A DNA stretch of 41,550 bases from Micromonospora sicca (GCF_003172935.1 NZ_QGKS01000286.1:1-41550), one strand, 5' to 3'. Counted from the first letter of the stretch, positions 16,221 through 24,776 are shown. The notes: generated from the sequence alone by a model not told the origin. A program made the numbers and translations.

Positions 16221-16914
16221 GTGCTCGCCGAACCGACGATGCTCCTCATCCACAGTCCGCTCCTCACGCCGGCGACGTGGGACGGCCTGCGGCCGCACCT
16301 CGAAGCGGCGGGGTGGCGCATGGCGGAACCAGACCTTCGCCCCTTGGTCGACGCGCCGTCCTTCCACGCGGCGGTCTGCATGGCAGCGGCGGCCAGCGTC
16401 GCGCCCGGTGCGCCCACCGTCGTCGTCGGCCACAGCCGCGCGGGGCCTTACTTGCCCGGCATCGCCGACGCGGTCGGCAGCGACCGGCTGGACGTCGCTT
16501 TCCTGGACGCCCGCCTGCCGTACCAGGGCACCAGCTGGATTGGGTCACTGCCGCCGGAGCGGGCCACGTGGCTGCGGGAAATAGCAGTATCGGGCCGGCT
16601 GCCGACGTGGGACACGTGGTTCCCCGCCAGCTCCCTCGACAATCTCCTGCCCGACCCCCCGCCAGCGGCGCCAGGTGCTGCACGGCTCACCCGAGCTGCC
16701 GTGGAAGGTCGTCTCCGAGGTACTGCCCGCACCGGGCGGGCCGTGGAACTCCGCAGGGCACATCTACCTCCAGCTGAGCGCTGCGTACCAGTCCACTGCA
16801 GACCAGGCGGAAGAACGCGGGTACCGGGTCCGGCGCATGGACGCCGATCACCTGGCAATGGTCACGCAACCCACGACGGTCACGGATCTACTTCTGTCGA
16901 CATTACGGGCATAG
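16221..16914 (+). pseudogene. Alpha/beta hydrolase, single frameshift
   Basis: From a GTG at 16221 the frame reads an alpha/beta-hydrolase N-terminal half: MLLIHSPLLTPATWDGLRPH with the oxyanion-type strand, then VVVGHSRAGPYLPG with the nucleophile elbow G-H-S-R-A-G (Ser) and VAFLDARLPY. A run of six C at 16656-16661 carries one base too many. The next frame continues with QVLHGSPELPWKVVSEVLPA, AGHIYLQLSAAYQSTADQAE and DADHLAMV, which holds the catalytic His, to a TAG at 16914. One correction restores a normal ~230-residue protein. The shift lies in a homopolymer, so a sequencing error or a recent mutation are both possible. Confidence 0.7.
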
Positions 16915-17005
16915 CCAGCGCTAGCTGAACCCATCACCGAGCAGCAGTTCTAATCGTCGGGCAGTAGCCAGACCGCCTGCCGGCCCCGCTCACCTCGAAC
17001 TGACC

Positions 17006-17281
17006 GTGGCCAACGCGAGCGACCTGCACCGGCTCGCGGACCTGCTCCGCCTACGGATACCGGAGCTCTCCCCGGCCCAACAGCGGGAACTACGGGTGCG
17101 CGGTCCGCTGCCGGCACGGGTGGCTGCCGCAGCGCTGGTCGCACGACGCCGGGGGCTGCGGGCCTTGGTCGCCCTCTTGGAAGGAAAAAGTGGGCCCGGC
17201 GCTGGACATGCCCAGTTACCCGAATACCACCCGTCGCCCGCCGGCATCGATCGAGTGCCCGCGCACTACTCGATCCACTGA
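17006..17281 (+). CDS. Small hypothetical protein
   Basis: Ninety-one residues from a GTG at 17006, reading ANASDLHRLADLLRLRIPEL, SPAQQRELRVRGPLPARVAA and a C-terminal loop rich in Pro and His. The first 60 residues are amphipathic-helical. No ribosome binding site or family is recognised, and the frame stays open upstream of the GTG, so this may be part of an older gene. Confidence 0.3.
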   Translation: MANASDLHRLADLLRLRIPELSPAQQRELRVRGPLPARVAAAALVARRRGLRALVALLEGKSGPGAGHAQLPEYHPSPAGIDRVPAHYSIH

Positions 17282-17751
17282 CAGATGTCAGGACCTCTGT
17301 GAGCTACCAACGGGCTCAGCAGAAGCCTCTCAGTTTCGTGAATGCTTCGATCATCCCCCGATCGGGCGTGGAGCACACCCTCTGAACATCCTAGGAGGGT
17401 GCAGGTCCGAAGAGATGGTTGTCGTTCATCCCTCAGGCTCTCTCGGCCGGACCCGCCGCGGTGCGGCGCGAACCAAGGGTCGCTCCCCCACCGACCGCAC
17501 GAGACGACGGACCTGCATCCGAGATGGTCAATCAACGGCGCACCGTCATCGGTCAGTCGAAAGCTTCTTCCGTCATGGCGAGTGGGTGTGGCCGCCCGGT
17601 CATCGCTGAGCGTGCGGCGGCGACATCGTCGAGGTCAGGCACAGCGCCGCCGCTTCCCGCTCCGCCGCCGACAGCCAGCGCACGTCCGCGAGGATCTCTC
17701 CTGTGGCGGCCAGTTCAGAGCCGGCGCAGCCGGGGACGCAACGCCGCGGTC
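17282..17751. other. Gap with a possible Nudix remnant
   Basis: No complete gene is seen. On the minus strand, just downstream of the AlbA_2-domain gene, a short reading (see 17627-17723) resembles the end of a Nudix hydrolase. The rest is open on the plus strand in Arg/Pro-rich frames that are probably chance. Confidence 0.35.
17627..17723 (-). pseudogene. Possible Nudix hydrolase C-terminal fragment
   Basis: The minus strand reads SELAATGEILADVRWLSAAE then REAAAL. Nudix proteins of actinomycetes often have the pattern 'G-E-I-x-E-V-R-W-L-x-x-x-E' after the Nudix box. Only about 30 residues fit, so this is a weak call. Confidence 0.25.
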
Positions 17752-19014
17752 TCAGACTCTGACTTGCCCGAGGTTGCCGGTGACGTTCTGTCCGAATCCC
17801 TCGCCGATCTGCTCGCGTTTGGCCGGCATGGTGCTCGCGCCGCGGCGGACATAAAACTCGGGCCTCTTAGGTTCCAGCACGTGCCAGCGTGGGCGGCCCT
17901 GAACTTCAAGCAAGAGCACGTGTCTGCCGTCGTGCTCTACCCATCGCACAACATAGGTCGGTTCCGGCTCGATGCTGTCACGGATGATCGAGGCGATCAG
18001 CAACTGAAGCTTGTCGCGATCGTCGGCCGGCACGCCAACGACCTGACCATCATCATCGATGCCTACTAGAACTGTCCCGGAGTTCCATGACGCGAACGCC
18101 GCGACGGTCTTCAGGAAGGACCGCTTGTCCTCCTGCTGCCGTGTCACCGTCTTCTTGAACTCGACGTACTGTCCCTCGCCACCAGCCATCAGCAGTTCAA
18201 GATCAGCGCCAGGCTGCTCAAAGATGACGGAGGCGTCCTGAACGCTGCCAGGGATTGGGCTATCGAAGTACCGGTAGTCCAGCCACTCTTCGGCAGTGCG
18301 CAATAGCAGCAAGGCGTGTTGGCCGAGTCCACCTGACAGCCTGATAGTCACGCGTCCTGTCGAACCCACCGGTCGCGAGACGCTGCTCGTCGGGCTGCTC
18401 AATTCGAGCCGGACGCCACGGAGATCGTCGCCCTGCACGCCGACCACCACGCTCACAGGCGTGATCTTGATTCGATGCAGCCAAGCCCGCCGGTCGTGCC
18501 GGATGACTCGCCACAGGTTGCCGTGTCCTTGGTGGTCGGGCGCCGCCCCATCAAAGAACGCGCTGCAAGCGGCTGTGTAGTTGAGGTAGGAAGGGCCGTT
18601 ACCGATGAGCAGGCCATCCTGCCGCACCGAGGTCTGCTCGCCGCTGATTCGCCACTCAGTGCGCGGCCAAGCAGTCACGAGCGCACCGAATCGCCGTTGC
18701 CCGGCGATTCGCTCGAACGTGGCGTTGGGCGCGGCCGGCTTCGGCGCTACCACCTTGTACCCGGCCACCTCTTGAGGATGTCCGCTCAGCAGACTGGCAG
18801 CCACCGTCCCCGGGACCTGCTGCTCAATGAACGCTTCCTGTGGGTAGGTCCACAATCGTGGCATGAGAGGTGTCGGGGCATCAAGGACGACGTCAGCGCG
18901 TCGCAGCTGCCACTCGTCGGCTTCCCGCACAACCGCCAGTCGCACGCCCACGGAATCGGCGTCGCCAACGGCGAGTGCTAGGTCAGCGATATCAACCGAA
19001 CCCCGGTCTGCCAC
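17752..19014 (-). CDS. Schlafen/AlbA_2-domain putative ATP-binding protein
   Basis: Predicted 420 residues from a GTG at 19014 with AGGTAGGT upstream. Residues 1-270 have mixed alpha/beta character and match nothing I know. Residues about 280-400 form an AlbA_2 (Schlafen AAA_4-like) domain: GQYVEFKKTVT, then FASWNSGTVLVGIDDDGQVV, DKLQLLIASIIRDSIEPEPT, and FYVRRGASTMPA. AlbA_2 domains bind nucleic acid or nucleotides and recur in bacterial defence proteins and regulators. The gene lies 264 bases downstream of the nuclease-like gene at 19279-21723 on the same strand and within 3.3 kb of a CBASS operon, which suggests a defence role. Its unassigned 270-residue front may be the sensor or effector part. 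Confidence 0.75.
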   Translation of the reverse strand: MADRGSVDIADLALAVGDADSVGVRLAVVREADEWQLRRADVVLDAPTPLMPRLWTYPQEAFIEQQVPGTVAASLLSGHPQEVAGYKVVAPKPAAPNATFERIAGQRRFGALVTAWPRTEWRISGEQTSVRQDGLLIGNGPSYLNYTAACSAFFDGAAPDHQGHGNLWRVIRHDRRAWLHRIKITPVSVVVGVQGDDLRGVRLELSSPTSSVSRPVGSTGRVTIRLSGGLGQHALLLLRTAEEWLDYRYFDSPIPGSVQDASVIFEQPGADLELLMAGGEGQYVEFKKTVTRQQEDKRSFLKTVAAFASWNSGTVLVGIDDDGQVVGVPADDRDKLQLLIASIIRDSIEPEPTYVVRWVEHDGRHVLLLEVQGRPRWHVLEPKRPEFYVRRGASTMPAKREQIGEGFGQNVTGNLGQVRV

Positions 19015-19278
19015 CGTCTGTACCTACCTCTCGCGTTCCAAGCGTGGCCGGTTTTCGTGCTTCCGAGGAGCACGATACGGTCGGCCTGTCTCGGCCGTCG
19101 CTAGGCTTTCGCCGTTACCCATCCGGCCCGGCTCTCGCGCCACGAACTGTCGCTGCCTGCAGCGGTCAGAGCCGCGGTGCGTCTCAGGGCGGGATCGAGA
19201 CTACTCCCGGGGCGCGGCGCTCCGCGCGGGCTGCGGCACCCCGTTGCCCGTGAGCTGCCGAAGCATTGCCGGTGTTCA

Positions 19279-21723
19279 TCAACGGGGCTTGCTCTGGTGG
19301 CCTGGGCGAGGAACGGTGCGCTTCATCCTCTGAAGGGGCACGAGCTGGGCGATATCTTCATCAAGTTGGGAATCTGGCTCGGTAGGCTCGTTGTAGTAGA
19401 GAAGCCGCAGCAGGTCGCTTCCGCTTGGATCGAAGATCATAGCGGCAGCCCTGTGAAAGCCGGTCTGATGCTTCTTGGCCTTGAGGTACCGCGACAGGTG
19501 CTCTGCAGCGTCGTCTGCCTCTTCATCAGGCGAGTGACAGGCCCAGACGAGGAGGATATGCGTACCTGACGTCTCGGGCATGAGTTGGGTAATCATGTGA
19601 CGCTTTCGGTCACGGCGCACGAGCTTCGCTAGGTCGGCGGAGTGCAGGCCGAACCTACGTTGAACCTTGCCGTTGCCTTCTAAGAGTGATGCCGTTGTGG
19701 GCAACCAGCCGGGCTCTCCACACTTCGAGACCATGTCAACGAGCTTGAGGAGCTTGGGATCGGCGCTAAGCCGTGGCTTGTCTGCCGGCGTCGCGGTCGG
19801 GTCGATCTTCGATGTGTACCAGGCATCGAGAGGCTCGGTGTGGCTGTCAACCAGCCAAGGGTGTTCGGCGTTGAAGCGACGCAGGTCTGCGGTGGATGGT
19901 GGTCCGGACCAGGGAAGGGTCTGCATTGTCCGACGCGGGTCGGGCTCGACGTGCAGGTTCGCGTTGAGGAAGAGAAGGAACAGGTCAAGCTCATCGACAG
20001 CGCGGTACTTCCACGTCGTTTCGGGCTGCGTGCGGCGGCGCAGGTAGAGCAGCAGTTCGCTGGGACGATCCAGTATCTCGGACACGATGCGCAGGTCGTG
20101 CAGTGAAACTGTCCAGGGGATGTTGTCCGGGTTGAGGACGCCGGCTGCGACGAGGGTTGCTGTCGCGGTCGTAACGCCGGAGAGATCTTCAAGCCCCACC
20201 GCGATTGTGTGTATCTCTCGCACGCCGCTGGCATCGATCCACTGGCCGTCGTCCAGCCGTACCCGCTTGTCGGTGATGATCCGTTCACGGAGCCGGCCGG
20301 CTTGATCGGCGGCTTTGGTCACGATGTCACGCAGTTTGCTGCGGAGTCGGCGGGGATCTCCGGCCCGTGCCTCTGGAGTCAACGCGACGGCCTTGACCTC
20401 GACGATCAGTGCCACGTCGTCGATGACGATAAGGCCGTCGCCCTCAACACGCTTGGTGAACTTCACGGGATCGGTTTGCGCTGTGCCGGCTTTCGGGTCG
20501 GGGACAAAGTAGTTGAAGGCGCGGTAGACCTTCGCTCCCGGAAAGATCCCAGCCAAGAGATCGACGGCAGTGTTCTCGACCCACTCGCCGCGGTGCTGCT
20601 TGTAGGTGTCCCACCGCTTGGCCGCGGTCAGCTTGTTCTCGATGACCTCCCGTACTGCTGGCAGCGCCAAGGCCTCATGGACGAGCATGCGTCGGCCTTG
20701 GGCGTCACTGATGATCGGAGCTGTGCGCAAGGGGTTATCGCCACGAAAGAATCGGCCGAGCGTATCGCCGATATCCATGACACCGGTCAAGGTGTACGCA
20801 TCAAGAACAGCCTCGACCGTGGCGCGGTTATAGCCGGTGCGCCGAGCAACGGCATCAGGATCGATGACAGTTGCTTCATCTATGTGCGTGGTCAGGCCTT
20901 GTACCGCGTCGAACAGCTTCTGTGCGGCTGCGCGATGCGCTTGATCTGGCAGTTCAATCTCGCTCTCTTTGCGCTGCTGCCACGACCGAAGGAACGGCGG
21001 GCTCGCGTCCCGGGCGGACTCCATGCGCGCGAACCGCTCGGCCAGTTGGGCGGTCGAGAGCGAGCGCACCGCCTGCATGATGTTGACAGCTTCCAAACCC
21101 GTGAACCCCAACGCGGCCTGACAGTCGGCGTTCACAGCCGGATCGCCGAACAGGCCGCGCAAGGTGTCGAGCAGCATGTGTGGGTATACCGGATTGCGGA
21201 GCATGATCTCGCGGTGAACTGAATGGAAGAGGATCATGCCCTCTGCGTCCGCTGGCGGCGAGTCGAACAGAGCCGTCATGCTGCCTGCGGCCAAGGCTCG
21301 TTGGGCAGCTGCCTCCACCCGCGGTGGCAGAAACTCAGACTCGACGGGCGCGACGGGGACGTCAGCCGTGGCGTCTCTGGATGCCAGCACCAGTGCAATC
21401 AGCTCCAGGGCAGCAGCCGACGGCTCAGTTCCACCCACGGCACGGTTCATGATCATTCCGACCCAGACGCCTGACACAACTCTGATCAGGTCAAGGCCGC
21501 ACGCGGCCCGAGAAATCTCCTCGGCAGCAGCTAACAGATCCGCACGCGCTGCCGCAGAGGCATCCTCAGCGCCGGCCGAGGACTGCGCATACCGGATGAA
21601 GCGTTCAAACGTCTCCGCAGTAGCCAACTCGACAGATGACGGCGCACGCTGCTCTCGCCTTGGCCGGTGCTCGCCCGCCCGTTGCCTCTTGGTACGCCGA
21701 GCTCGGCGCCGCTCACGGCTCAT
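19279..21723 (-). CDS. Large protein with PD-(D/E)XK nuclease-like core
   Basis: Predicted 814 residues. ATG 21723 follows AGGTAGGTGGCA; a GTG six bases earlier is an alternative. The N-terminus is strongly basic (RERRRARRTKRQ). Residues about 35-370 are helical. At about 380-480 a restriction-like core can be read: GEWVENTAVDLLAGIFPGAK (helix with Glu), EGDGLIVIDDVALIVEVKA (Asp, then E-x-K), and a following Arg/Lys-rich helix with KAADQAGRLRERI. This spacing is that of PD-(D/E)XK enzymes. The C-terminal 330 residues are unassigned. The gene is transcribed towards the AlbA_2-domain gene and away from the CBASS operon; all are on one strand. I infer a nuclease in an uncharacterised defence pair, but the N- and C-terminal parts could point elsewhere. 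Confidence 0.7.
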   Translation of the reverse strand: MSRERRRARRTKRQRAGEHRPRREQRAPSSVELATAETFERFIRYAQSSAGAEDASAAARADLLAAAEEISRAACGLDLIRVVSGVWVGMIMNRAVGGTEPSAAALELIALVLASRDATADVPVAPVESEFLPPRVEAAAQRALAAGSMTALFDSPPADAEGMILFHSVHREIMLRNPVYPHMLLDTLRGLFGDPAVNADCQAALGFTGLEAVNIMQAVRSLSTAQLAERFARMESARDASPPFLRSWQQRKESEIELPDQAHRAAAQKLFDAVQGLTTHIDEATVIDPDAVARRTGYNRATVEAVLDAYTLTGVMDIGDTLGRFFRGDNPLRTAPIISDAQGRRMLVHEALALPAVREVIENKLTAAKRWDTYKQHRGEWVENTAVDLLAGIFPGAKVYRAFNYFVPDPKAGTAQTDPVKFTKRVEGDGLIVIDDVALIVEVKAVALTPEARAGDPRRLRSKLRDIVTKAADQAGRLRERIITDKRVRLDDGQWIDASGVREIHTIAVGLEDLSGVTTATATLVAAGVLNPDNIPWTVSLHDLRIVSEILDRPSELLLYLRRRTQPETTWKYRAVDELDLFLLFLNANLHVEPDPRRTMQTLPWSGPPSTADLRRFNAEHPWLVDSHTEPLDAWYTSKIDPTATPADKPRLSADPKLLKLVDMVSKCGEPGWLPTTASLLEGNGKVQRRFGLHSADLAKLVRRDRKRHMITQLMPETSGTHILLVWACHSPDEEADDAAEHLSRYLKAKKHQTGFHRAAAMIFDPSGSDLLRLLYYNEPTEPDSQLDEDIAQLVPLQRMKRTVPRPGHQSKPR

Positions 21724-21945
21724 TGCCACCTACCTAATTGCATAGCCGCCCCCACGTTGAACTCATGGATCTTCCCTCTCCGCGTCAAGCACCCTGGCCA
21801 GTTCACCGACGTCGGCGTCGCAGAGCTCGGCGGCGGCCTCCGCCCCACGTGACAGTGCGGCTGACGCACAGTGGACGTATGGCGACTGCTGCCACGGGTG
21901 GGCGGGGCGCAGCCACCTGGCTGCTGGGCAACTGCCAGCCGCCGG

Positions 21946-22263
21946 TCAGTCAAACGTAGGCGGTTCCACTCGCGCCGCTGGCGGCAACGGCTGCTTCCGC
22001 GCCCACGCCTCCGCCTGCTTTCGCACCTTTACTGGGTCGTCGTCGATGAAGAGCTGCTGGTATTCGACGGGGCTGTGGATGCCGTCGCAGGTGCCGTCTC
22101 GCGGGTCGGCGATGTGCAGGACCGGAAGGTAGTCGACCGGGGCGCCGCTGGGTAGATCACCGTCGTCTTCGTTGGTGGCTACCCAGCCGATGATGCGGCC
22201 GACAGAGACACGACGGTCGCTGGACGCTTCGGCGCACCACAAGGGGTAGGGCTGAGGAATCAC
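21946..22263 (-). CDS. CBASS-operon hypothetical protein (last gene)
   Basis: Predicted 105 residues. The GTG start at 22263 overlaps the TGA of the preceding gene (GTGA), so translation is coupled. It reads WCAEASSDRRVSVGRIIGWV, DYLPVLHIADPRDG, SPVEYQQLFIDDDPVKVRKQ, a compact alpha/beta protein with conserved-looking Trp and Asp residues. No family is recognised. Its coupling makes it part of the operon whose first gene is the CD-NTase. It may be an accessory or unrelated passenger. Confidence 0.6.
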   Translation of the reverse strand: MIPQPYPLWCAEASSDRRVSVGRIIGWVATNEDDGDLPSGAPVDYLPVLHIADPRDGTCDGIHSPVEYQQLFIDDDPVKVRKQAEAWARKQPLPPAARVEPPTFD

Positions 22264-22598
22264 AGGGTCTCCTTGACGTCAGGGCCGGACTGAGCATGGC
22301 GCAGTACCGCCCACAACTGGCGCAGCAGCCGTCGGTCCTGGGGCTCGAGATCACTGCGGCCCACCTCCGCCATGACGGCCATCTCGCCGGCGGCGTAGAA
22401 GACGCCAATCACGGGTTCCGTCGCGCCGAATCGCTCGTTGATGGCCGCGAAGAGGGCGTTGAGCTCGCTGCGGTTTTGGCGCCTGACTACCTCTCGTAGG
22501 GGCACGAGGTGTTCGGGTGTGCGCACTTCCGACACGCCTTGTGCGTAGTCGAGAGCCGCAGTCGGCGTCTCCTGGGCTTCGGTCAGCAGATGTTGCAT
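22260..22598 (-). CDS. CBASS-operon hypothetical protein
   Basis: Predicted 112 residues; the ATG at 22598 has GGAG eight bases upstream. The sequence is almost wholly helical: MQHLLTEAQETPTAALDYAQ, LVPLREVVRRQNRSELNALF, AAINERFGATEPVIGVFYAA. The last part, LEPQDRRLLRQLWAVLRHAQ, is amphipathic. It lies 86 bases after the membrane protein gene and is coupled to the next gene by a GTGA overlap. No family is recognised. Confidence 0.6.
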   Translation of the reverse strand: MQHLLTEAQETPTAALDYAQGVSEVRTPEHLVPLREVVRRQNRSELNALFAAINERFGATEPVIGVFYAAGEMAVMAEVGRSDLEPQDRRLLRQLWAVLRHAQSGPDVKETL

Positions 22599-22684
22599 GA
22601 GGTGGTCTCCGTTCGGATGGGGCAGCCTCGGGGAACGGCGAGGGCCACGATCGGGCCGATCACCGTATGCGTGCCACTGGCTCG

Positions 22685-23284
22685 CTAGCGCTGATCGTCT
22701 CCAGCGGTCGGAGGAGGGATCTCGGGTTGGTCGCTGTTGGCGGTGGGAAGGGTGGGCGCGTGGCGGGTCCGGTGTCGTCGGAGGGCGGCTCGCATGGTTG
22801 CGATGCAGGCGCCTCGAGCGGCATCGATCTGGTCTCGGGGGTAGCGGACCTGCAGGTTCATGTCGGCGTCGGTGGTGAGCACGGGCTGCTGCCACGCTTG
22901 CCTCATCTGCCCGCCTGCTTGGATCTTGGTGGCACGGACGAGCGTGGCGTAGCTGGCGGCCACCTCGGGCGCCTCGATCTGCAGGAGGGCTTGGTGGTAC
23001 GCCAGCCGGGACTGGATCTTGCTGACCTCGTCGGTGAGGTCGTAGCGGGCCTCGGGGGTGTCACGGCGGCGGCGGACCCGGTACGGCATTTCGGCGTAGT
23101 CCTCGACCGCGTTGAGGGCCTCGGCGAACGCCTTGGCCTGCCGTTCCCGGCGGGCGGCGCTCTGGTTGAGCGTGTAGGTGACCGAGGCAGAGACGATACC
23201 GCCGAGGATCGCGATCACGGCGACGATGACGATCGCCGTCTGCGCGGCCGTCCACCCGCTCTGCGCTGTTTGGGCGTAGACCAT
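22685..23284 (-). CDS. One-helix membrane protein, candidate CBASS effector
   Basis: Predicted 199 residues; ATG 23284 follows GGGAGGTGACAGC. Residues about 13-39 form a single hydrophobic helix (TAIVIVAVIAILGGIVSASV) with a short outer N-terminus. A cytoplasmic helical domain follows: AKAFAEALNAVEDYAEMPYR, LTDEVSKIQSRLAYHQALLQ, QVRYPRDQIDAARGACIATM, and a polar tail. The gene starts 70 bases inside the end of the E2-like gene, so it belongs to the CBASS operon and sits where the effector gene is usually found. Known membrane effectors of CBASS have two or more helices or a recognised sensor domain; this one does not match any I know. It could form ring-like assemblies on nucleotide binding, but that is inference. 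Confidence 0.75.
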   Translation of the reverse strand: MVYAQTAQSGWTAAQTAIVIVAVIAILGGIVSASVTYTLNQSAARRERQAKAFAEALNAVEDYAEMPYRVRRRRDTPEARYDLTDEVSKIQSRLAYHQALLQIEAPEVAASYATLVRATKIQAGGQMRQAWQQPVLTTDADMNLQVRYPRDQIDAARGACIATMRAALRRHRTRHAPTLPTANSDQPEIPPPTAGDDQR

Positions 23285-23778
23285 GTGCTGTCACCTCCCT
23301 GGGTTCGCGGAAGTCCGTGCGGTGCGTCTTCGAGCAGCCACACCCCGTCGTTCTGGCGCCAGTAGTTCTCGAGGAACAGGTGCTGGCGGGTCAGCTCGAC
23401 GAGTTCGAGCAGCCCCTTGTGGTGGGTCCATCGGCGATGCGGCGGATCCAGCGGCATCCACATGCACAACGCCCCGTCGTCGGGCATTCGGTGTTTGGAG
23501 GTGGCGCCCGGCTTGGCGAAGACCCGGGGGTAATCCTGCGGGGGCAGCCCGTAGGTGTCGTACGGCGGCAGCTTGTGGAAGCGGATCGTCACGTCAACCG
23601 GCTCCGGGTCGCCGATCACCTCCAGCGCCTCGATGCGGTAGACGAGGATCTCACACTCCCTGGCGTAGCAGGCCGGCTCGAAGACGTACTGGTGGGACAG
23701 GGTGGGCCCCAGCCGCCGCCGGGCGGCGGCTTCCAGCGGGACCCACCACGATGCCCGCCGGCCGTACCAGTCGGTCAC
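23215..23778 (-). CDS. Stand-alone E2-like protein of type II-short CBASS
   Basis: Predicted 187 residues. The start is placed at the GTG 23778, which overlaps the TGA of the CD-NTase gene (GTGA). The fold signature is that of bacterial E2-like (ubiquitin-conjugating) proteins: KLPPYDTYGLPPQDYPRVF, then DDGALCMWMPLDPPHRRW with Cys105 as the likely catalytic residue, then LLELVELTRQHLFLENYW and GVWLLEDAPHG. No E1 or JAB protease domain is present here or beside it. In type II-short CBASS an E2-only protein is known to accompany the nucleotidyltransferase, which it conjugates to primed partners through its C-terminus. The last 30 residues, Arg/Ser-rich, overlap the next gene and may be added by read-through. 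Confidence 0.8.
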   Translation of the reverse strand: MTDWYGRRASWWVPLEAAARRRLGPTLSHQYVFEPACYARECEILVYRIEALEVIGDPEPVDVTIRFHKLPPYDTYGLPPQDYPRVFAKPGATSKHRMPDDGALCMWMPLDPPHRRWTHHKGLLELVELTRQHLFLENYWRQNDGVWLLEDAPHGLPRTQGGDSTWSTPKQRRAGGRPRRRRSSSSP

Positions 23779-24776
23779 CGGGGCGACCACGCCCGCGCGG
23801 AGGTGTCCGGCGCCGGGACGATGAGGCTGGCGGCCGACGCGCCGGTGGTCAGCAAGGCTTGCTCGGCCATCTGGGCGCCCTGATCGCTGTCAGCGACCAC
23901 GTGCGGCAGCACGCTGTGCAGTGCGTGCTGGGCGAGGGCGTGCCGGCCGGCCTGCTCGTGTTCGATGGCCGCGGCTACCTTGTCCCGCGTCAGCCCCAGC
24001 CGCCAGGCCGCACCCTCGCGGGTCATCCCGGCCGGCAGCTTGATCTTCCCGCCGACTCCGGCAGGGTCCTCGGTGAGCCCGGCGGCCAGCTCGTCGGCGG
24101 CGTGGGTGAAGAAGTCGTGCAGCGCCTGCAGCAGGGGCCGCTTCTGATCCGCGATGCAGCCCAGGGCCAGGGCCTTGATGTTCCACGAGCACAGCGGCTT
24201 GCCGTGGTGGGTGCGCCAATGCTTGAGAAGCCGCACGGTGCGGGCGAAGACGTTGCCGGTGTCATCGTTGGCCTGCAGGACCAGCTCGGTGTGCATTTCC
24301 GGGTGCGCCCGGTCCCACCCGGCCGCGATCGTGGTGTTCGGGATCCACAGCCCCTTCACTGGGTGGTCCAGGGCCACGATCACGTCGGCGGTGAAGTCCT
24401 TCTCGCCGGGGGTGACCGGGGCGCCGAACCGCACCAGCACGGACCGCTTCTGGCCCTCGACGGTGACCGTGAGGTTGTCGAACTCGTCCTTGAGGTGCTC
24501 CCGGATCGCGTCGCGGGCCTGCTCCATCAGCGGCAACGGCCCGGCACCGTCCGGCCCGTACCCGGCGGCGTCGACCACGACACCGAGGTCGACGTCGGTC
24601 AGCGGTGTGTTCGCGTCACCGTGCGCAATCGACCCGTTGATGTAGGTACGGGCACCGGGAAACGCGTCGAGCAGCGCCGCGCAGAGCAGGCCTCGGCGTC
24701 TGCGGGCTTCACGCAGTTCCTCCAGGGTGACCTCGAGGTTCTTGCGGCCTTCTCCGAGCTGGTCTTCCAGGGACAT
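23775..24776 (-). CDS. CD-NTase (cGAS/DncV-like nucleotidyltransferase)
   Basis: Predicted 333 residues; ATG 24776 is preceded by AGGAGG nine bases upstream. The nucleotidyltransferase active site is clear: NGSIAHGDANTPLTDVDLG gives G48-S49 and D61/D63, and FTADVIVAL supplies the third acidic residue at about D131. The second half, with TVRLLKHWRTHHGKPLCSWN and LLQALHDFFTHAADELA, is the helical OAS-like lobe. Such enzymes sense phage infection and make cyclic oligonucleotides that switch on a membrane or nuclease effector. It is the first gene of the operon, overlapping the E2-like gene. The C-terminus ends SARAWSPR, whereas E2-conjugated CD-NTases are modified at their extreme C-terminal residue; no flanking protease is seen. 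The nucleotide product cannot be predicted. Confidence 0.85.
   Translation of the reverse strand: MSLEDQLGEGRKNLEVTLEELREARRRRGLLCAALLDAFPGARTYINGSIAHGDANTPLTDVDLGVVVDAAGYGPDGAGPLPLMEQARDAIREHLKDEFDNLTVTVEGQKRSVLVRFGAPVTPGEKDFTADVIVALDHPVKGLWIPNTTIAAGWDRAHPEMHTELVLQANDDTGNVFARTVRLLKHWRTHHGKPLCSWNIKALALGCIADQKRPLLQALHDFFTHAADELAAGLTEDPAGVGGKIKLPAGMTREGAAWRLGLTRDKVAAAIEHEQAGRHALAQHALHSVLPHVVADSDQGAQMAEQALLTTGASAASLIVPAPDTSARAWSPR

Noticed and set aside
17419..18069. Plus-strand 216-residue frame
   Set aside because: It overlaps the AlbA_2-domain gene end on the other strand and shows no domain or binding site.
20209..21222. Plus-strand 337-residue frame opposite the nuclease-like gene
   Set aside because: The minus-strand protein has recognisable motifs and a start signal, while this frame has neither.
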